Positions 47,802 to 58,710 of a DNA stretch of 64,000 nt are shown here, in pieces. Made by a program: the position numbers and the translations under genes. Numbering within the stretch: the stretch's first letter is position 1; each line of letters starts with the position of its first letter. A model generated the notes under the pieces. It was not told the origin of the DNA, searched no databases, and saw only the letters and a list, made by a program, of their open reading frames with translations. Origin of the DNA: Cordia subcordata (lineage: Eukaryota > Streptophyta > Magnoliopsida > Boraginales > Cordiaceae); NCBI GenBank assembly GCA_028554755.1, contig JAPTOF010000015.1:10520501-10584500 (forward strand), given 5' to 3'.

Positions 47802-49075
47802 TTGGTTACTAGTTCTTTACTGATGGAATTGTCTAAGAAGGAGAAAAATAGAATAAAAAGGGATGCTAGGTATTATATTTGGGATGACCCTTATCTATGG
47901 AAGCATTGCCCAGATCAGGTAGTTAGAAAGTCTGTCTCCGAATATGAAATTCCTTCTATTTTGCAGTTTTGTCATGCTTATGCATATGGGGATCACTTTG
48001 GCCCTAAGCAAATTACCTGCAAATGTGGTTTGTATTGGCCTAGTTTGTTTCACAATTCTTCTGAATTTTATAAGTATTGCATCAATTGTCAAAGAACGGG
48101 GAGTCTAGGACATAGGGATCAAATGCCATTAAATTCTATCATTGTGTGTGAAATTTTTAATGTGTCAAGGATAGATTTCATGGGTCCTTTTCCTTCTTCT
48201 TTTGGCTATACTTACATCATTGTTTTAGTTGATTACATTTCTAAATAGATTGAAGCAAGGCCTGCTCGCACGGATGATGCTAAGATCGCTTGGAATTCGT
48301 GACGTCTTATATCTTTAACAACTTTGGAGTGCCAAGGGCTATCATCAGTGATAAGGGAACGCACTATTGCAATAAAGTGTTTGAATTGCTTTAGAAAGGT
48401 ATGGCATACCTCACAGGACTTTTACAACATACCATTTGCAGACGAATGGACAAATTGAGGTGTCCAATCAAGAAATTAAATCTATTTTTAAAAAGACAGT
48501 AAATCCAAATCGAAAGGATTGGAGTTTGTGCATAGATGATGCTCTGTGGGCCTATCACATTGCATACAAAATGCCTATAAGGATGTCTCCCTATCAATTG
48601 GTTTTTGGAAAACTGTGCCATCTTCCCATAAAGTTGGAGCATAAGGTGTGCTGGGGATAAAGCAATGCAATATGGAGTTGGAGAAAGTGGGGGAGCATAG
48701 GAAGTTACGAATCCAAGAAATTGAGGAAATCCGCAATAAAGCATATGACAACTCCGTAATTTACAAAGCAAAGATGAAGGCGTTCCATGATAAAACCATA
48801 TCACAGAAGGGATTTTTTGATAGGCAAAAAGTCTTACTCTATCAATCCCACCTTAAAATCTTTCTTGGTATGTTTGTTCTTGATGGATAGGTCCTTTTGC
48901 GATTACCAAAGTTTTTTCTCATGGTGCAGTTGAAATTCGGAGTTTTAAGACCAACAAGGTGTTGAAAGTGAATGGTTATATGTTGAAGCCATTTTATGAG
49001 AGATTCCAGTGCAAACGGTGGAAGAAATCATGTTGGAAGAACCTCTACCATATGATTGAAATTCCAGCTAAATTA
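47802..49075 (+). pseudogene. Element D integrase
   Basis: Zinc-binding HHCC part is readable (HAYAYGDHFGPKQ ... CINCQRTG, 47975-48100), then [12 protein letters not shown] with the first catalytic Asp. After a stop at 48247, a shift and ISDKGTHYC (second Asp), the third block [16 protein letters not shown] near 48435-48480 keeps the Glu. A frameshift near 48655 leads to the C-terminal GPF/Y-type part (GPFAITKVFSHGAVEI, 48890-48945; VNGYMLKPF). All three DDE residues survive, but the frame does not. Confidence 0.85.
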
Positions 49076-49523
49076 ACCCTACGATGTTAAACAAGGGAAC
49101 TTGTGAGAGGCAACTCATAGTTTTATGACTATTCGAATTTTTATTTTTGTGTCTTCGATTGTTTTTGAATTTTAGTAATTTTTCTAGATTTTTAGGAATT
49201 TTTCTTATATTTTTGTTTTATTTTTATTTTTATTATTTTTTATCTTCTTCTACCTTGAAAAACCTTTATAATGGTGTTTTGTATGTAGTATTGGTAGGAA
49301 AAGTTGATTGTATGCTAATTAGAGCAAACAGTGAGTTTTTGCTAAGTTTCGTTTTGACGTTGGCCTAGGTGCCGCCATGCCCAAGGAGCTAGGGTTTCTT
49401 AATATGAAATAAATAAAGACCAAACCTTAAGTTTTTCTTATTTTCACTTTAACCCCTCATTCTTCTCAAAGCCTACCACCATAACCACCATCTTCCATCT
49501 TTTTCCACCACGATAAACTCATT
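49076..49523 (+). mobile_element. Element D spacer between pol and 3' ORF
   Basis: No gene. T-rich start, then a leader-like stretch with cctcattcttc and cttccatc ahead of the ATG at 49524. Confidence 0.5.
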
Positions 49524-50896
49524 ATGACTAGAAAAAGGAGAGCACAAAAACCCTTAAGATCCAACCCCTTTGCAAAGAGAACAAGGAGTAAAATAAACGA
49601 GAAAGAAAAGCCACCTTCACCACTACCACCAACCTTACCACTACCGTTGCCTATCTCCGACCATCCTCTACGTGCGCACATATTTTTCAAGGTAAACCCC
49701 ATGGCCTAAGGTAAGCCCAACCCCCTACCCCGAAGTCTCCCAATCCCCTTCTGATTTTGACCTCCCTCCTAAATCGCAATCCCAAACCCTAACCCTAGCC
49801 CTCAATCTCAAAACCCAACCCTTCAACCCTTGTACATGACCAAGCGCCGACATCAACAATGGCCGCCGCCATTAACACTCCTGACCCTTTCCTCCCTCTC
49901 ATTTAACACATCCACACCTTGATTCCCACACACTCGACCCTCTAACCCCACCCCCTATGGAACTTGCGACCCTCTACCCACAGTCACTGATATTCGAGCT
50001 CTTACGTGCACTGAAACGGCCCCACAGTAATCTGATACTTCCGGACAACACCTCACTTGAGGCCGATCTCGTATTCAAAATGCCCGAACTATTTTGGCTT
50101 CTGAACCAGATTTGCCACCATCCGCATTTTTGTTTTCAAATCTGGAACACAATGGAGGTATATCAAAATCTCTGAAAAACGAATTCCTGCTTGTAAATTT
50201 GTGGATTTTGATGCCTTGACTACTTTGGGTTCGAAAGATGATGTGCATGAGTTATTTGAAAATATTAGGTGGTCCCATATCTTGCAATTAATTGTCCTAT
50301 ACATCTTGACTTGGTTAGAGAATTTTATGCCACTTTCAAATTTATAAATAATCATAAAATGACTATTGAGACTCTGGGTGTTATTTCTTTTCATTTGATG
50401 GGCCACATGTTTGATTTGTCTATCATGGAGTTTAATTTAGGAATGGGTTTTATTGATGAGACTATTGATAGATCTAATGTTTATTTGCATAGTCTTGCAA
50501 TTTCTCGAAAGAATTTAATGCTCCACTAGTTTATGATAAACTTACCAGGCAAAATACCCTTTCCTATAACCCCAGTCAGACAAAAGATTTCTGCTTCTTA
50601 ATTATGTACTTTTATACATCTGTAGATTCTTGGCATTTTCTTTCTCTAAAAAGGTACACATCTTGTCTAAAGTTGAGTTGTTTTTCATGTGATGCATGCT
50701 TGAGAAAAAGAAAGTGAACTTAGGCTATTGGCTAATCACTCAATTCCATATGGTACTTGAATACAAGAAGCCTTTAGTCTTAGGTTCTTACATCACTCAC
50801 TTTGCTCTTTGCCATAAGTTGTTTGATCCTGAAAACACTACACTTGATGAGGCATATGACATGGCACCATTGGATTTAAAATGCTTGAGTCTATGA
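49524..50896 (+). pseudogene. Element D 3' ORF, ATHILA ORF-1-like
   Basis: Sits where env-like frames lie in Athila elements. Starts with a basic, nuclear-signal-like part (TRKRRAQKPLRSNPFAKRTR), then a Pro-rich stretch. The core pieces FVDFDALTTLGSKDDVHELF, LDLVREFYATFKF and GVISFHLMGHMFDLSIMEFN, plus a closing ITQFHMVLEYKKPLVLGSYI, follow the order of the ATHILA ORF-1 / plant retrotransposon ORF1 family as I know it. At least five stops or frameshifts. Function is not known; not a membrane protein by sequence. Confidence 0.6.
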
Positions 50897-51767
50897 GTCT
50901 CCTCCATAAGGAAGGAGATATGGTTTCTTTGGTTTATGTGAGCACTCATGCTTTAGTGACCCCTCTATCTCTTCTTTATTACCGCATGATGATGTATGGC
51001 TTGCCTGGATTGGGGAGGCATTTGCATGTCAAGATGCCTGCGTAGCACCCTTGGAGTAAATACATGGGGTTTTTAGGCCCCGACTCAGTGGTTTAGCACA
51101 CCCACTTCCTTCTCTACATCATTCAGGGAAGTCCTCTATTTGTCTTTTCTTTTCTTTTCTTATTTCTTTGTTTCTTTATTTCATATTTTCCTTTGTTTTT
51201 CTTTCTTTTCTTACACATTGAGGGCAATGTGCATGACAAGTGTCGGGAAGTGTACGTTTTGCTTTGTGCTTTTTGTTTATTTGTGTGTTATTTATGTTAG
51301 TAACTAGAGTCTTGTGAAGTCATGATTAACTCTTAGTATTTGGTTAATATGTCATATAGTTTCTTTAAGTCAAGCCTTTTAGTTTTCATAAAAGAAAAAC
51401 AGAAAAAAAAAAAGAGAAAGCTTTTAGGAAAATAAAAAAATTAAGAGTCTTTGAGTGTTTTGTGTTTTAATTTTGTGTCTTAAGTCCTTGTGTGCTTGGT
51501 TGAGTCGATGAAACATGATATTTGCAATCAAGCATGCCTTCATGCTCCCAACTTTCAAAGTAAATATCTCGGCACTTCTCTTTGAAAATTCAATTTCCCT
51601 ATGCTCAACAATGTTTTGATTCATTTCAATGCCAAGATAGTTACATATAAGCACCCATCCCTATGGTAATCGGTCTTTTGATAGCTACTTTTGAGCACTT
51701 TACTGTTTGAACCTTGCTTTAATTCATAACTTCAGCTTAAAAGTTGCATGTGATTAATTTGAAAGCC
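50897..51767 (+). mobile_element. Element D 3' non-coding region, cut by element B
   Basis: No gene. A pyrimidine-rich tract (51130-51210) leads to a hairpin CACATTG/CAATGTG with loop AGGG (51214-51231), then aagtgtcgggaagtg, the usual Athila/Tat 3' signature. The region ends at 51767 where LTR B begins; its own 3' LTR must lie beyond the window. Confidence 0.7.
51214..51231 (+). repeat. 3' hairpin of element D
   Basis: A perfect 7-bp stem with loop AGGG. Equivalent in place to TTGCTTG/CAAGCAA in elements A, B and C: both arms differ yet pair. Confidence 0.8.
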
Positions 51768-53551
51768 TGGTGTGTCTTTTGAGTGCAAGCCCTAAAAGAC
51801 CCGCAAATGTACGGATCATGTAGAATAGTGTGTACGATTGCGGGTGTCAAACCACAGGGAGGCGTGAATTTGTGGAAGGAATTCTATGCTAGTGTGCTCT
51901 AGAAAAAGCTTAAAAAGAAGACCAAAACTAACATATTTTTGTACTTTTTGGATTTTTAGGATCTAAGGGAGAAAGACAAAAGATTACACTATAAATGCAC
52001 TAAGGAAAAGAATGAAAGAACTAAGCTAATTTAGGGGATTGAAACAATGGAAAGGTAATCGGTTTACCTACACTTGTGAATGGGTGATTTAGCGCCTCTA
52101 TGCTATGGGATTGGGGATTGGCTTTCTGCATAAAGCTTCTAAAACTAACTAGCTAGCTGGTGTCCTAATTACACCCTAGGACTTGGTGCGGGTCCGTCCC
52201 TAAGCTTGCACACTTAGAGCTACGGCGTGGTCTTTATGTACCTAAGGCCATAGGAGGGACTAGAAAGCTACCTAGGTGCCCTAGAACAATCCTACCCTAG
52301 TTTCTAAACCACTAGCTGGATTTAAAGCTAAGACCTTGGGCTCCTAGGGTCGACTAAATCTATCCAGACTCCAATTAGCTGGATTTAAAGCTAAAGGGGA
52401 CTCGACCTAGACTAGTCCTAACTTATGTTCTATCATTCTAGGGACACTAAAGTGGATTACTACCTAGTAAGTGCAGTCCTACATGTTCTAAGGCAAGGCG
52501 TTATGAATATGACATCCTATCCATAATACAAACACTAACAGGTTTGATTTACGCCATTGAAAATATTCAAGTACTAACACGTAGCATTGTTTGCGTGTGT
52601 ATTCACTATAAGACATATTTCATACTCATAGACATGAATAGAATTAACCCACTTTTTAATATCCATAATCACACACATAGACATGCATAATCTAAGGATT
52701 AGAAGTGTTCTATAGCAAATACAACCTGATTTATATACATACAACTCATTCAAGCATTACATCAAACACATGGACATGAATTGATATAAAACTTCTAAAA
52801 ATATAAGAACAAAGTATGTATATATATAAGCCAATAAAATCCCATAACAAAGAGTATATATATCTTCCCATCACACAAGTTAGGTAGCCTAAATCATCTG
52901 CTCAAGCATAAAGGAAATAAGAATGAAAGAGGTTATAGAAATCTCCCCTTTCATCCTCTCTTGTCTCTTCACAAACTTGAGCAGATCTTCACCTAATAGT
53001 GTTTTAATCTTCCAAAATCAGCTTAATTTCAAGTGGGTGTGTGTATTAGTGTGTGAATCGGATGTGGGTGCAAAAAGGGTTTTATGTGTGAGAAAAAAGG
53101 TGTGTGTATGGTTTTGTTAAAGTTCTCCTTTAAAAGCTGAAAAAAATCGAGTTTTTATATCATATGCCGCGCACTGCAGGACGACCTAGCCGGTTAACTG
53201 GCTTGTCTTCTTAACTCGTCCAACTTTTCAAGTGATGCTTTCTAGACTGGTCGGTCGACCTTGCCAGTCGACTGACTTCTGGAGGAGGTTGATCGGCTAA
53301 AAATGAGGTCTTTTCTGGAGGTCGACCGACCGACAATTTTTTTCTAGGTTGACCAGCTTCTCTAATTGGCCTTCTATTGTCTGTTTCTTGCTCTCGACCT
53401 TCATCACACAACCTGTACCTTTTCTATTTTCATCGTCCATCATCATTCAAGCTCCGTTTCTGCCCTATACTAATGCATCTTTTAAAGCTCAAGATACCTC
53501 TCAAACATAGGCAATTAACAACATAAATGCACACAAAAACACAACACATCA
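51768..53551 (-). mobile_element. Element B 3' LTR
   Basis: Minus-strand LTR: starts TGATGTGTTGTG at 53551 after a polypurine tract, ends GACACACCA at 51768. By eye about nine bases in ten match the visible part of the 5' LTR. Left flank is AAGCC (51763-51767); the partner flank is off the window. Has two GGTCGACC (53253, 53320) and two stem-loops (52313-52330, 52375-52394). Confidence 0.9.
52375..52394 (-). repeat. Stem-loop in element B 3' LTR
   Basis: Arms TTAGCT and AGCTAA with an 8-base loop; a second copy with TAGCT/AGCTA lies 60 bases to the left. Confidence 0.8.
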
Positions 53552-53590
53552 ACACCCCCAAACCTTCTCCTTGCTTGTCTCCAAGCAAGC
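53552..53590 (-). other. Terminal hairpin and polypurine tract of element B
   Basis: Minus strand: stem TTGCTTG/CAAGCAA with loop GAGA, then ggagaaggtttgggggtgt, then the LTR. Confidence 0.8.
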
Positions 53591-54944
53591 CCAATATTAA
53601 GTTTTATTTCTAAAGTTGATGCAAAGGGTTACCTAAGGGGTTACTCGCTACCAAAGTTAGTATAAGAAGCATAAAGGGGGCATTCCTATTGTGAAGAGTA
53701 AGGGGTCTCATTCCTCATGGGAATTTCCCAAGTAGCCAAACCACCATAAGCCTAGGATTTTAGCTCATGCACTCGAGATGTTGATATTTCATGCCTCGTT
53801 AACTAACATAGCCTCCTCAATATGCACAAAGCCTCAAAGACAAGATGAGAGAATATACAAATGTAATGGTTTATAAAAGCCTTATTCATATATCTACAAA
53901 GATGATAACATGTGCTAAGTTGACATTGTGTCACTTATGCACTTATTCACAAAACGTTTTGGTGCCATTGGCTTTTTTTTCTCTTTTTCAATTTTTTTTA
54001 TCTTTTTGATATTTTTGCACCTTTTTGCTTTTTTCAATTTTTTTGGATCTTTCATGCTTTACATTGTATTCACACAAAAAGAAAAGAAAACGAAAGGCTT
54101 TGGCATATCAAAAAGAACCAATCAACGATGAGGCATTCACATCAACAACCCTTTCTTTCAACACTCTTTCCTACCAAGCTATGGAGTGGCTACAAGGGTC
54201 ATTCTTAAAGGTCCTCACTCCCCACAACTTTCAAGGGCATCCCTTCAAAGACTTAGTTTTCAAACCACTTTATTCATTTCCCCACAATGCATCTCATATT
54301 CACAAATCAATAGAGTCAATTACAATAACCAACACAATGATCAACCAAGAAACAAGCAATTCTATATGCATCAAAATTGAAAAATTTGCACCATTTTTTA
54401 AGCACATAATGCAATGCAATCTACCCTAAGCAAGATATATAACAAGAAAACCAAACTCCCATACCCCCAAACCTAAACTTTGCTTGTCCTCAAGCAATTA
54501 GAGCAAAACACATAAACAAGCAAATTGGCATTACAAAGCAAGTAAGGGTGTTGGGGATGGGGTAAAATCATGGGGAATAAGTGGAGAAAGGATAGATACA
54601 ACCTTGCATTTTCTTCAAAGCTCTCCTTGTCAATGATAAATCATCATACTAAAAACCCTATGATTCATAATTCACAAACACTCATAAAGAAACAAGAATA
54701 GTAGCATTGCCTATGCATGTTTGCATTGTCATGTGCAATAATAAGCAATGATGTATCTTATGGGACAAAGGATCGGGATTCAAAGCTTTGATGTGGGTGA
54801 GAGACAAAGAAAGAAAACAAAAAGGAAAGAAAGTGAAACAAATGTAAAATTGCAAAATTGAACCTAGTTGCCTCCTAGTAGCGCAAACCACCACGTCATC
54901 AGCCAGGCAATCACCAACTCATCTTCATTCTTCATAGGTGGGAT
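53591..54944 (-). mobile_element. Element B 3' non-coding region
   Basis: No gene. Minus strand, in element order: ggaggcaactaggtt (54880), a gatgatttatcattgac-type stretch, first hairpin/polypurine module (54452-54505; stem TTGCTTG/CAAGCAA, loop AGGA), A/G-rich tract (54070-53960) and the terminal module. The short + frames at 53928-54429 are shadows. Confidence 0.7.
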
Positions 54945-55131
54945 CCTAAAACATTAAAACCTCCACATGAGCCATGCTTGGATCATATGCATGCTTCAGA
55001 CATTACCCATTCACCATCAACTCTCGGCCATCCTTCAAGTCCTTGATCTTGATCGCTTCGAAAAGGTAGGCAACCAACACTTCATATGGACCATCCCATC
55101 TTGTCTTGAGCTTACCTGGAAAGAGTTTCAA
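54945..55131 (-). pseudogene. Element B integrase C-terminal domain, shifted frame
   Basis: Reads FPGKLKTRWDGPYEVLVAYL, then FEAIKIKDLKDGRELMVNG and, past a stop, CLKHAYDP. This is the GPF/Y-like C-terminal part of plant Ty3/gypsy integrase. It is one frame off from the upstream 247-codon stretch, which ends in a stop at 55132. Confidence 0.8.
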
Positions 55132-55931
55132 TTATGAGTTAAACAACCAAACTTTACCGGAGAGAGAGAATGATTTCTTAATAATGTGTTTATCATGAAT
55201 TCTCGTCATCTTATCCATATAAAGCTCGGCGTTCTCATATGCCTCAAATCTAAGCTCTTCCAACTCCGCTAGGTCTAGCTTCCTTTTCTCGCACGCTCTT
55301 GCCAAATCAAAATATAGGGCCTTGATTGCCCAATGAGCCCTATGCTCAAGTTCTACCGGCAAGTGACAAGCTTTCCCATAAACCAATTTATACGGAGACA
55401 TACCAATAGGAGTCTTAAAGGTAGTATGGTAAGCCCAGAAAGCATTATTTAGCCTAATAGACCAATATCTCCTATCGGGCCTAATTTTTTTCTCTAAAAT
55501 GTGCTTGATCTCCCTATTAGACACCTCAACTTGTCCACTAGTTTGCGGGTGATAAGGAGTAGCTACCTTATAGGTGACTGTATATTTTCTCAACAAGGCC
55601 TCTAAAGCCCTATGGCGAAAATGCAAACCCCCATCACTAATCAAGACCCTAGGGACTCCAAATCTAGAGAAAATGTTCCCCTTAATGAACTTAACCAAAA
55701 TAACCACTACCCTATGGTCATTAGTGCGTGTAGGAATAGTCTCAACCCATTTGGACACATAATCAACAGCCACTAAAATGTATTGGTACCTCAAGGAAGG
55801 TGGAAATGGACCCATGAAATCTATACCCCAAACATCAAATAACTCACATAGAAGAATAGGGGATAAAGGCATCATGTTTCTTCTACAGATAGACCCGGAT
55901 TGTTGACATCTACAACACTTTTGAAATACTC
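55132..55931 (-). CDS. Element B integrase core, open
   Basis: The longest well-kept domain of B. In this frame, upstream of the ATG at 55875, [14 protein letters not shown] carries the last zinc-binding Cys pair. Catalytic triad: Asp in [12 protein letters not shown], Asp in [14 protein letters not shown], Glu in [16 protein letters not shown]. The rest ([20 protein letters not shown]) is typical of Athila/Tat. The stop at 55132 cuts off the C-terminal part. It would insert the element's DNA copy into host DNA; without its N-terminus and C-terminus, activity is unlikely. Confidence 0.85.
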
Positions 55932-56400
55932 TTTATTATCCTCATAGAGAGTGGGGCAAAATAATCCACATTGCAAGACCTCCGTGATGCTCTTTTTCCC
56001 ACTAAAATGACCTCTACACCCCTCATCGTGACACATACTCAACATTCTTTCAATCTCATCCTCGGGCACACACTGACGAATTATTTGATTTGCACACACT
56101 TTGAAAAGATAGGGATCTTCCTAAAAAAATGTCTAACTTGTGCCAGGAGTCTATCTCTTTCTTTCTCTTCTCCTAATAGAAGGGAAATCGCCCTATGGCA
56201 AGATACTTAATTATGTGAGCAAACCAAGGTATGTGATGAGAAACGACAAACAATTGCTCATCAGGAAATGAATCATGAAAAAGGGATGGATCACTAGAAT
56301 ACTCACTAACAAGATGAGGAAGATGATTTGCAACTAAATTTTCTCTATCTTTTTTATCCTGGATCTCAACATCGAATTCTTGAAGATAGGGCAACTACCT
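55925..56400 (-). pseudogene. Element B RNase H tail and integrase zinc finger, first half
   Basis: Frames end to end on the minus strand: LPYLQEFDVEIQDKKDRENL and NHLPHLV (RNase H-integrase link, 56173-56394), then CHDEGCRGHFSGKKSITEVL and YEDNKEYF (56099-55925). The zinc-finger His pair is here; the Cys pair is in the next frame, so one small shift near 55919-55931 (a run of T on the + strand) splits the domain. Confidence 0.75.
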
Positions 56401-57027
56401 AATCAAACGGGGCTTAGATTTTTTCTTAGTTAACAAATACCTCAATGCAGAATGATTGGTGTAGACAATCACTTTGGACCCTAGGATGTACGATCTAAAC
56501 TTGTCAAGGGAGAAGACGACTACCAGAAGCTCTTTTTTGGTGGTGGTATAATTCTTTTGGGCTTCATCAAGAGTCTTACTAGCTTAGTACACTACATGGG
56601 GCAACTTATCTCGCCGTTGACCTAAAACAGCTCTTATTGCATAATTAGATGTATCACACATAACGTCAAATAGAAGATTGTAGTTAGGCGGTTGGATAAT
56701 TGGGGATGTAGACAACAAGGATTTAAGCCTATTGAAAGCCCTAACACACTCATCATCAAAGTCAAAACAGACATCTTGTGCTAGGAGCGTAGATAAGGGA
56801 CATGTAATGTGGCTAAAATCCTTAATGAATCTACAATAGAAACCTACATGTCCTAGAAAAAATCTAACATCCTTGACACGCTTAGGAACAGGCAACTTTT
56901 CAATTAATTCTACCTTAGTTGGGTCAACTTGAATATCATTAGACGAAATTATATGGCCCAATACTATCCCTTGTTCCACCATAAAGTGGGATTTCTCCCA
57001 ACTCAATACTAAAATCTTCTACACACA
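56401..57027 (-). pseudogene. Element B RT thumb and RNase H
   Basis: Open 56584-57006: KSHFMVEQGIVLGHIISSND, VGFYCRFIKDFSHI, and MCDTSNYAIRAVLGQRRDKL with the first RNase H Asp. Past a stop, [20 protein letters not shown] (Glu) and [12 protein letters not shown], where the usual TDH is TNH: a catalytic Asp to Asn by G to A. Two stops (57007-57027) separate it from the RT. Confidence 0.85.
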
Positions 57028-58301
57028 TCAATCTAAGAATAAAGAGAGGTGACACAAGCACTTATCAAAATTATCACCAAAGACTGAGAAATCATCCATG
57101 AATATCTCTAAATGTCTCTCAATCATGTCACTAAAAATGGCCATCATACACCTTTGAAACAACGCTGGGGCATTGCATAGATCGAAGGGCATCCTTCTGT
57201 AAGTAAAAGTGCCATAGGGACAAGTAAAGGTAGTCTTCTCCTGGTCCTTGGGAAACACTGGAATCTGATTATAACCTGAATAACCATCTAGGAAATAATA
57301 ATAGCTATGTGCAGCTACTCTATCTAAAATCTGGTCTAGAAAAGGCAATGGGCAATGATCCTTCCTAGTTTTGGGGTTGAGCTTCCTATAATCAATACAA
57401 ACTTTCCACCCCATGGGAGTACGTGTAGGGATAAGCTCTTCTCTCTCATTCTCAACAACCGTGATCATAGACTTCTTAGGGACGGCTTGGACAGGTCTAA
57501 CCCACTCACTATCGAAGATTAGATAAATGATGCCTGCATCTAAAAAGTTAATGATCTCTTTCTTAACTACTTTGCTAATGTGTGGGTTTATCCTCCTTTG
57601 CATCTCCCTAGAAAGAATGGCTCCATCCTCAAGGTGAATACGATACATGCAAACCGAAGGGTCTATGCCTCTTAAATCATCAATTTTCCACCCTATAGCC
57701 TTTCTATGTTTCCGAAGAACCTTTAAGAGATGCTTCTCTTGCTCACTAGAAAGATCGGAAGCTATGATAACCAGAAAGGTCTCACTAGGGCCTAGGAATG
57801 CATACTTCAAGTGATCGGGAAGGGGTTTGAGCTCTAAAGAAAGATTAGGCTCAACCAAAGGGGACTTAACCTCAACATCATCAATGGGAACATCACTAGA
57901 ATCAAGACTAGAAGGGTTAACCTTAAGTGACTTTTCAATCAAAGGACTCCTAATCAAGGAAGTAGAAGCTACACATTTTCGTTCTAAGGTCTCCAGATCA
58001 AAGCTAGACAACAATTCATCAAATTTTCTCAAATCTTCTCTATCGATCATAGTTCTCTCTACAAAGTTCTTGACACAAGAATCAATCACATCAACCCTAA
58101 AGCACTCTTCTCCATCCTTTCCTCCTATACTAGCTCTATTCACCGTCTCAGCAACCTTCATAATGGACCTCAAATTCCCAAATTTCATCTCTAATAATCC
58201 CAACCTATAATGGATAATGGCATCTGCGGTGGCAAGGAAGGGGCAACCTAGAAGAACGGGTGTAGAATGTCTAAAGTCATGTCCTAAATCCATATCAAAC
58301 A
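57028..58301 (-). CDS. Element B protease end, linker and reverse transcriptase
   Basis: Open for 424 codons (the first codon overlaps LTR J). Order: protease end (TPVLLGCPFLATADAIIHYR), linker with FDELLSSFDLETLERK, pre-RT KHRKAIGWKIDDLRGIDPSV, then RT: WKVCIDYRKLNPKTRKDHCP, YFLDGYSGYNQIPVFPKDQE, RRMPFDLCNAPALFQRCMM and the catalytic HLEIFMDDFSVFGDNF. Sequence fits an Athila-type RT with both xxDD Asp; PFGLCNAP is changed to PFDLCNAP. It copies element RNA into DNA. Its true upstream continuation is beyond inserted element J at 60925. Confidence 0.9.
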
Positions 58302-58696
58302 TGTTGGGTTATGGCTCAAGTGCTAAGCCCAAGTCCAAATTGAAATTAGGAAAGAGTCTTACCGAGAGTCAAAATTCTAGTTATGGTAAGAGTCTTAGTT
58401 ATAGTAGGATTGATATATTAGGAAATCCTTTGTCTTGGAGGACAAGGAAATCTCCTCTATAAATAGGACTCTTGCATTAGTTGTAAGGAATGTGTCTTGC
58501 AATAGGTCTAGGCTGAGAGAGAGAGAGCCATTGTAAGAGCACCGTGAAGGAGGGTTTAGACTTTTCTATCCATGCAGAAAGTCCTATTGAGTTTGTACTC
58601 TTTTCTATCTAGTGGAGTTTTTCGTGGATGTAGGTAGAGGGCCAAACTACGTTTAATTATACGTACTTTTTTCTTACACGCCCTAATTTCCTAACA
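58302..58696 (+). mobile_element. Element J 5' LTR (Ty1/copia)
   Basis: 395 bases, starts TGTTGGGTTATGG, ends TTTCCTAACA. TATA box in cctctataaatagga (58451). Followed after two bases by a copia primer site. Left flank AAACA (58297-58301) against TAACA (60925-60929). Short LTRs and small size mark a compact element. Confidence 0.92.
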
Positions 58697-58698
58697 AG

Positions 58699-58710
58699 TG
58701 GTATCAGAGT
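58699..58710 (+). other. Primer-binding site of element J
   Basis: TGGTATCAGAGT, initiator tRNA-Met type. Confidence 0.9.

Noticed and set aside
49466..49702. Minus-strand ORF (Gly/Ser-rich)
   Set aside because: Shadow of the Pro-rich N-terminus of the D 3' ORF.
53928..54429. ORFs on the + strand with Lys- and Phe-rich text
   Set aside because: They are the reverse of the A/G-rich tract in the 3' region of element B; composition explains the open frames.
57827..58210. 127-codon + strand ORF
   Set aside because: Lies fully opposite the conserved protease-RT frame of element B.
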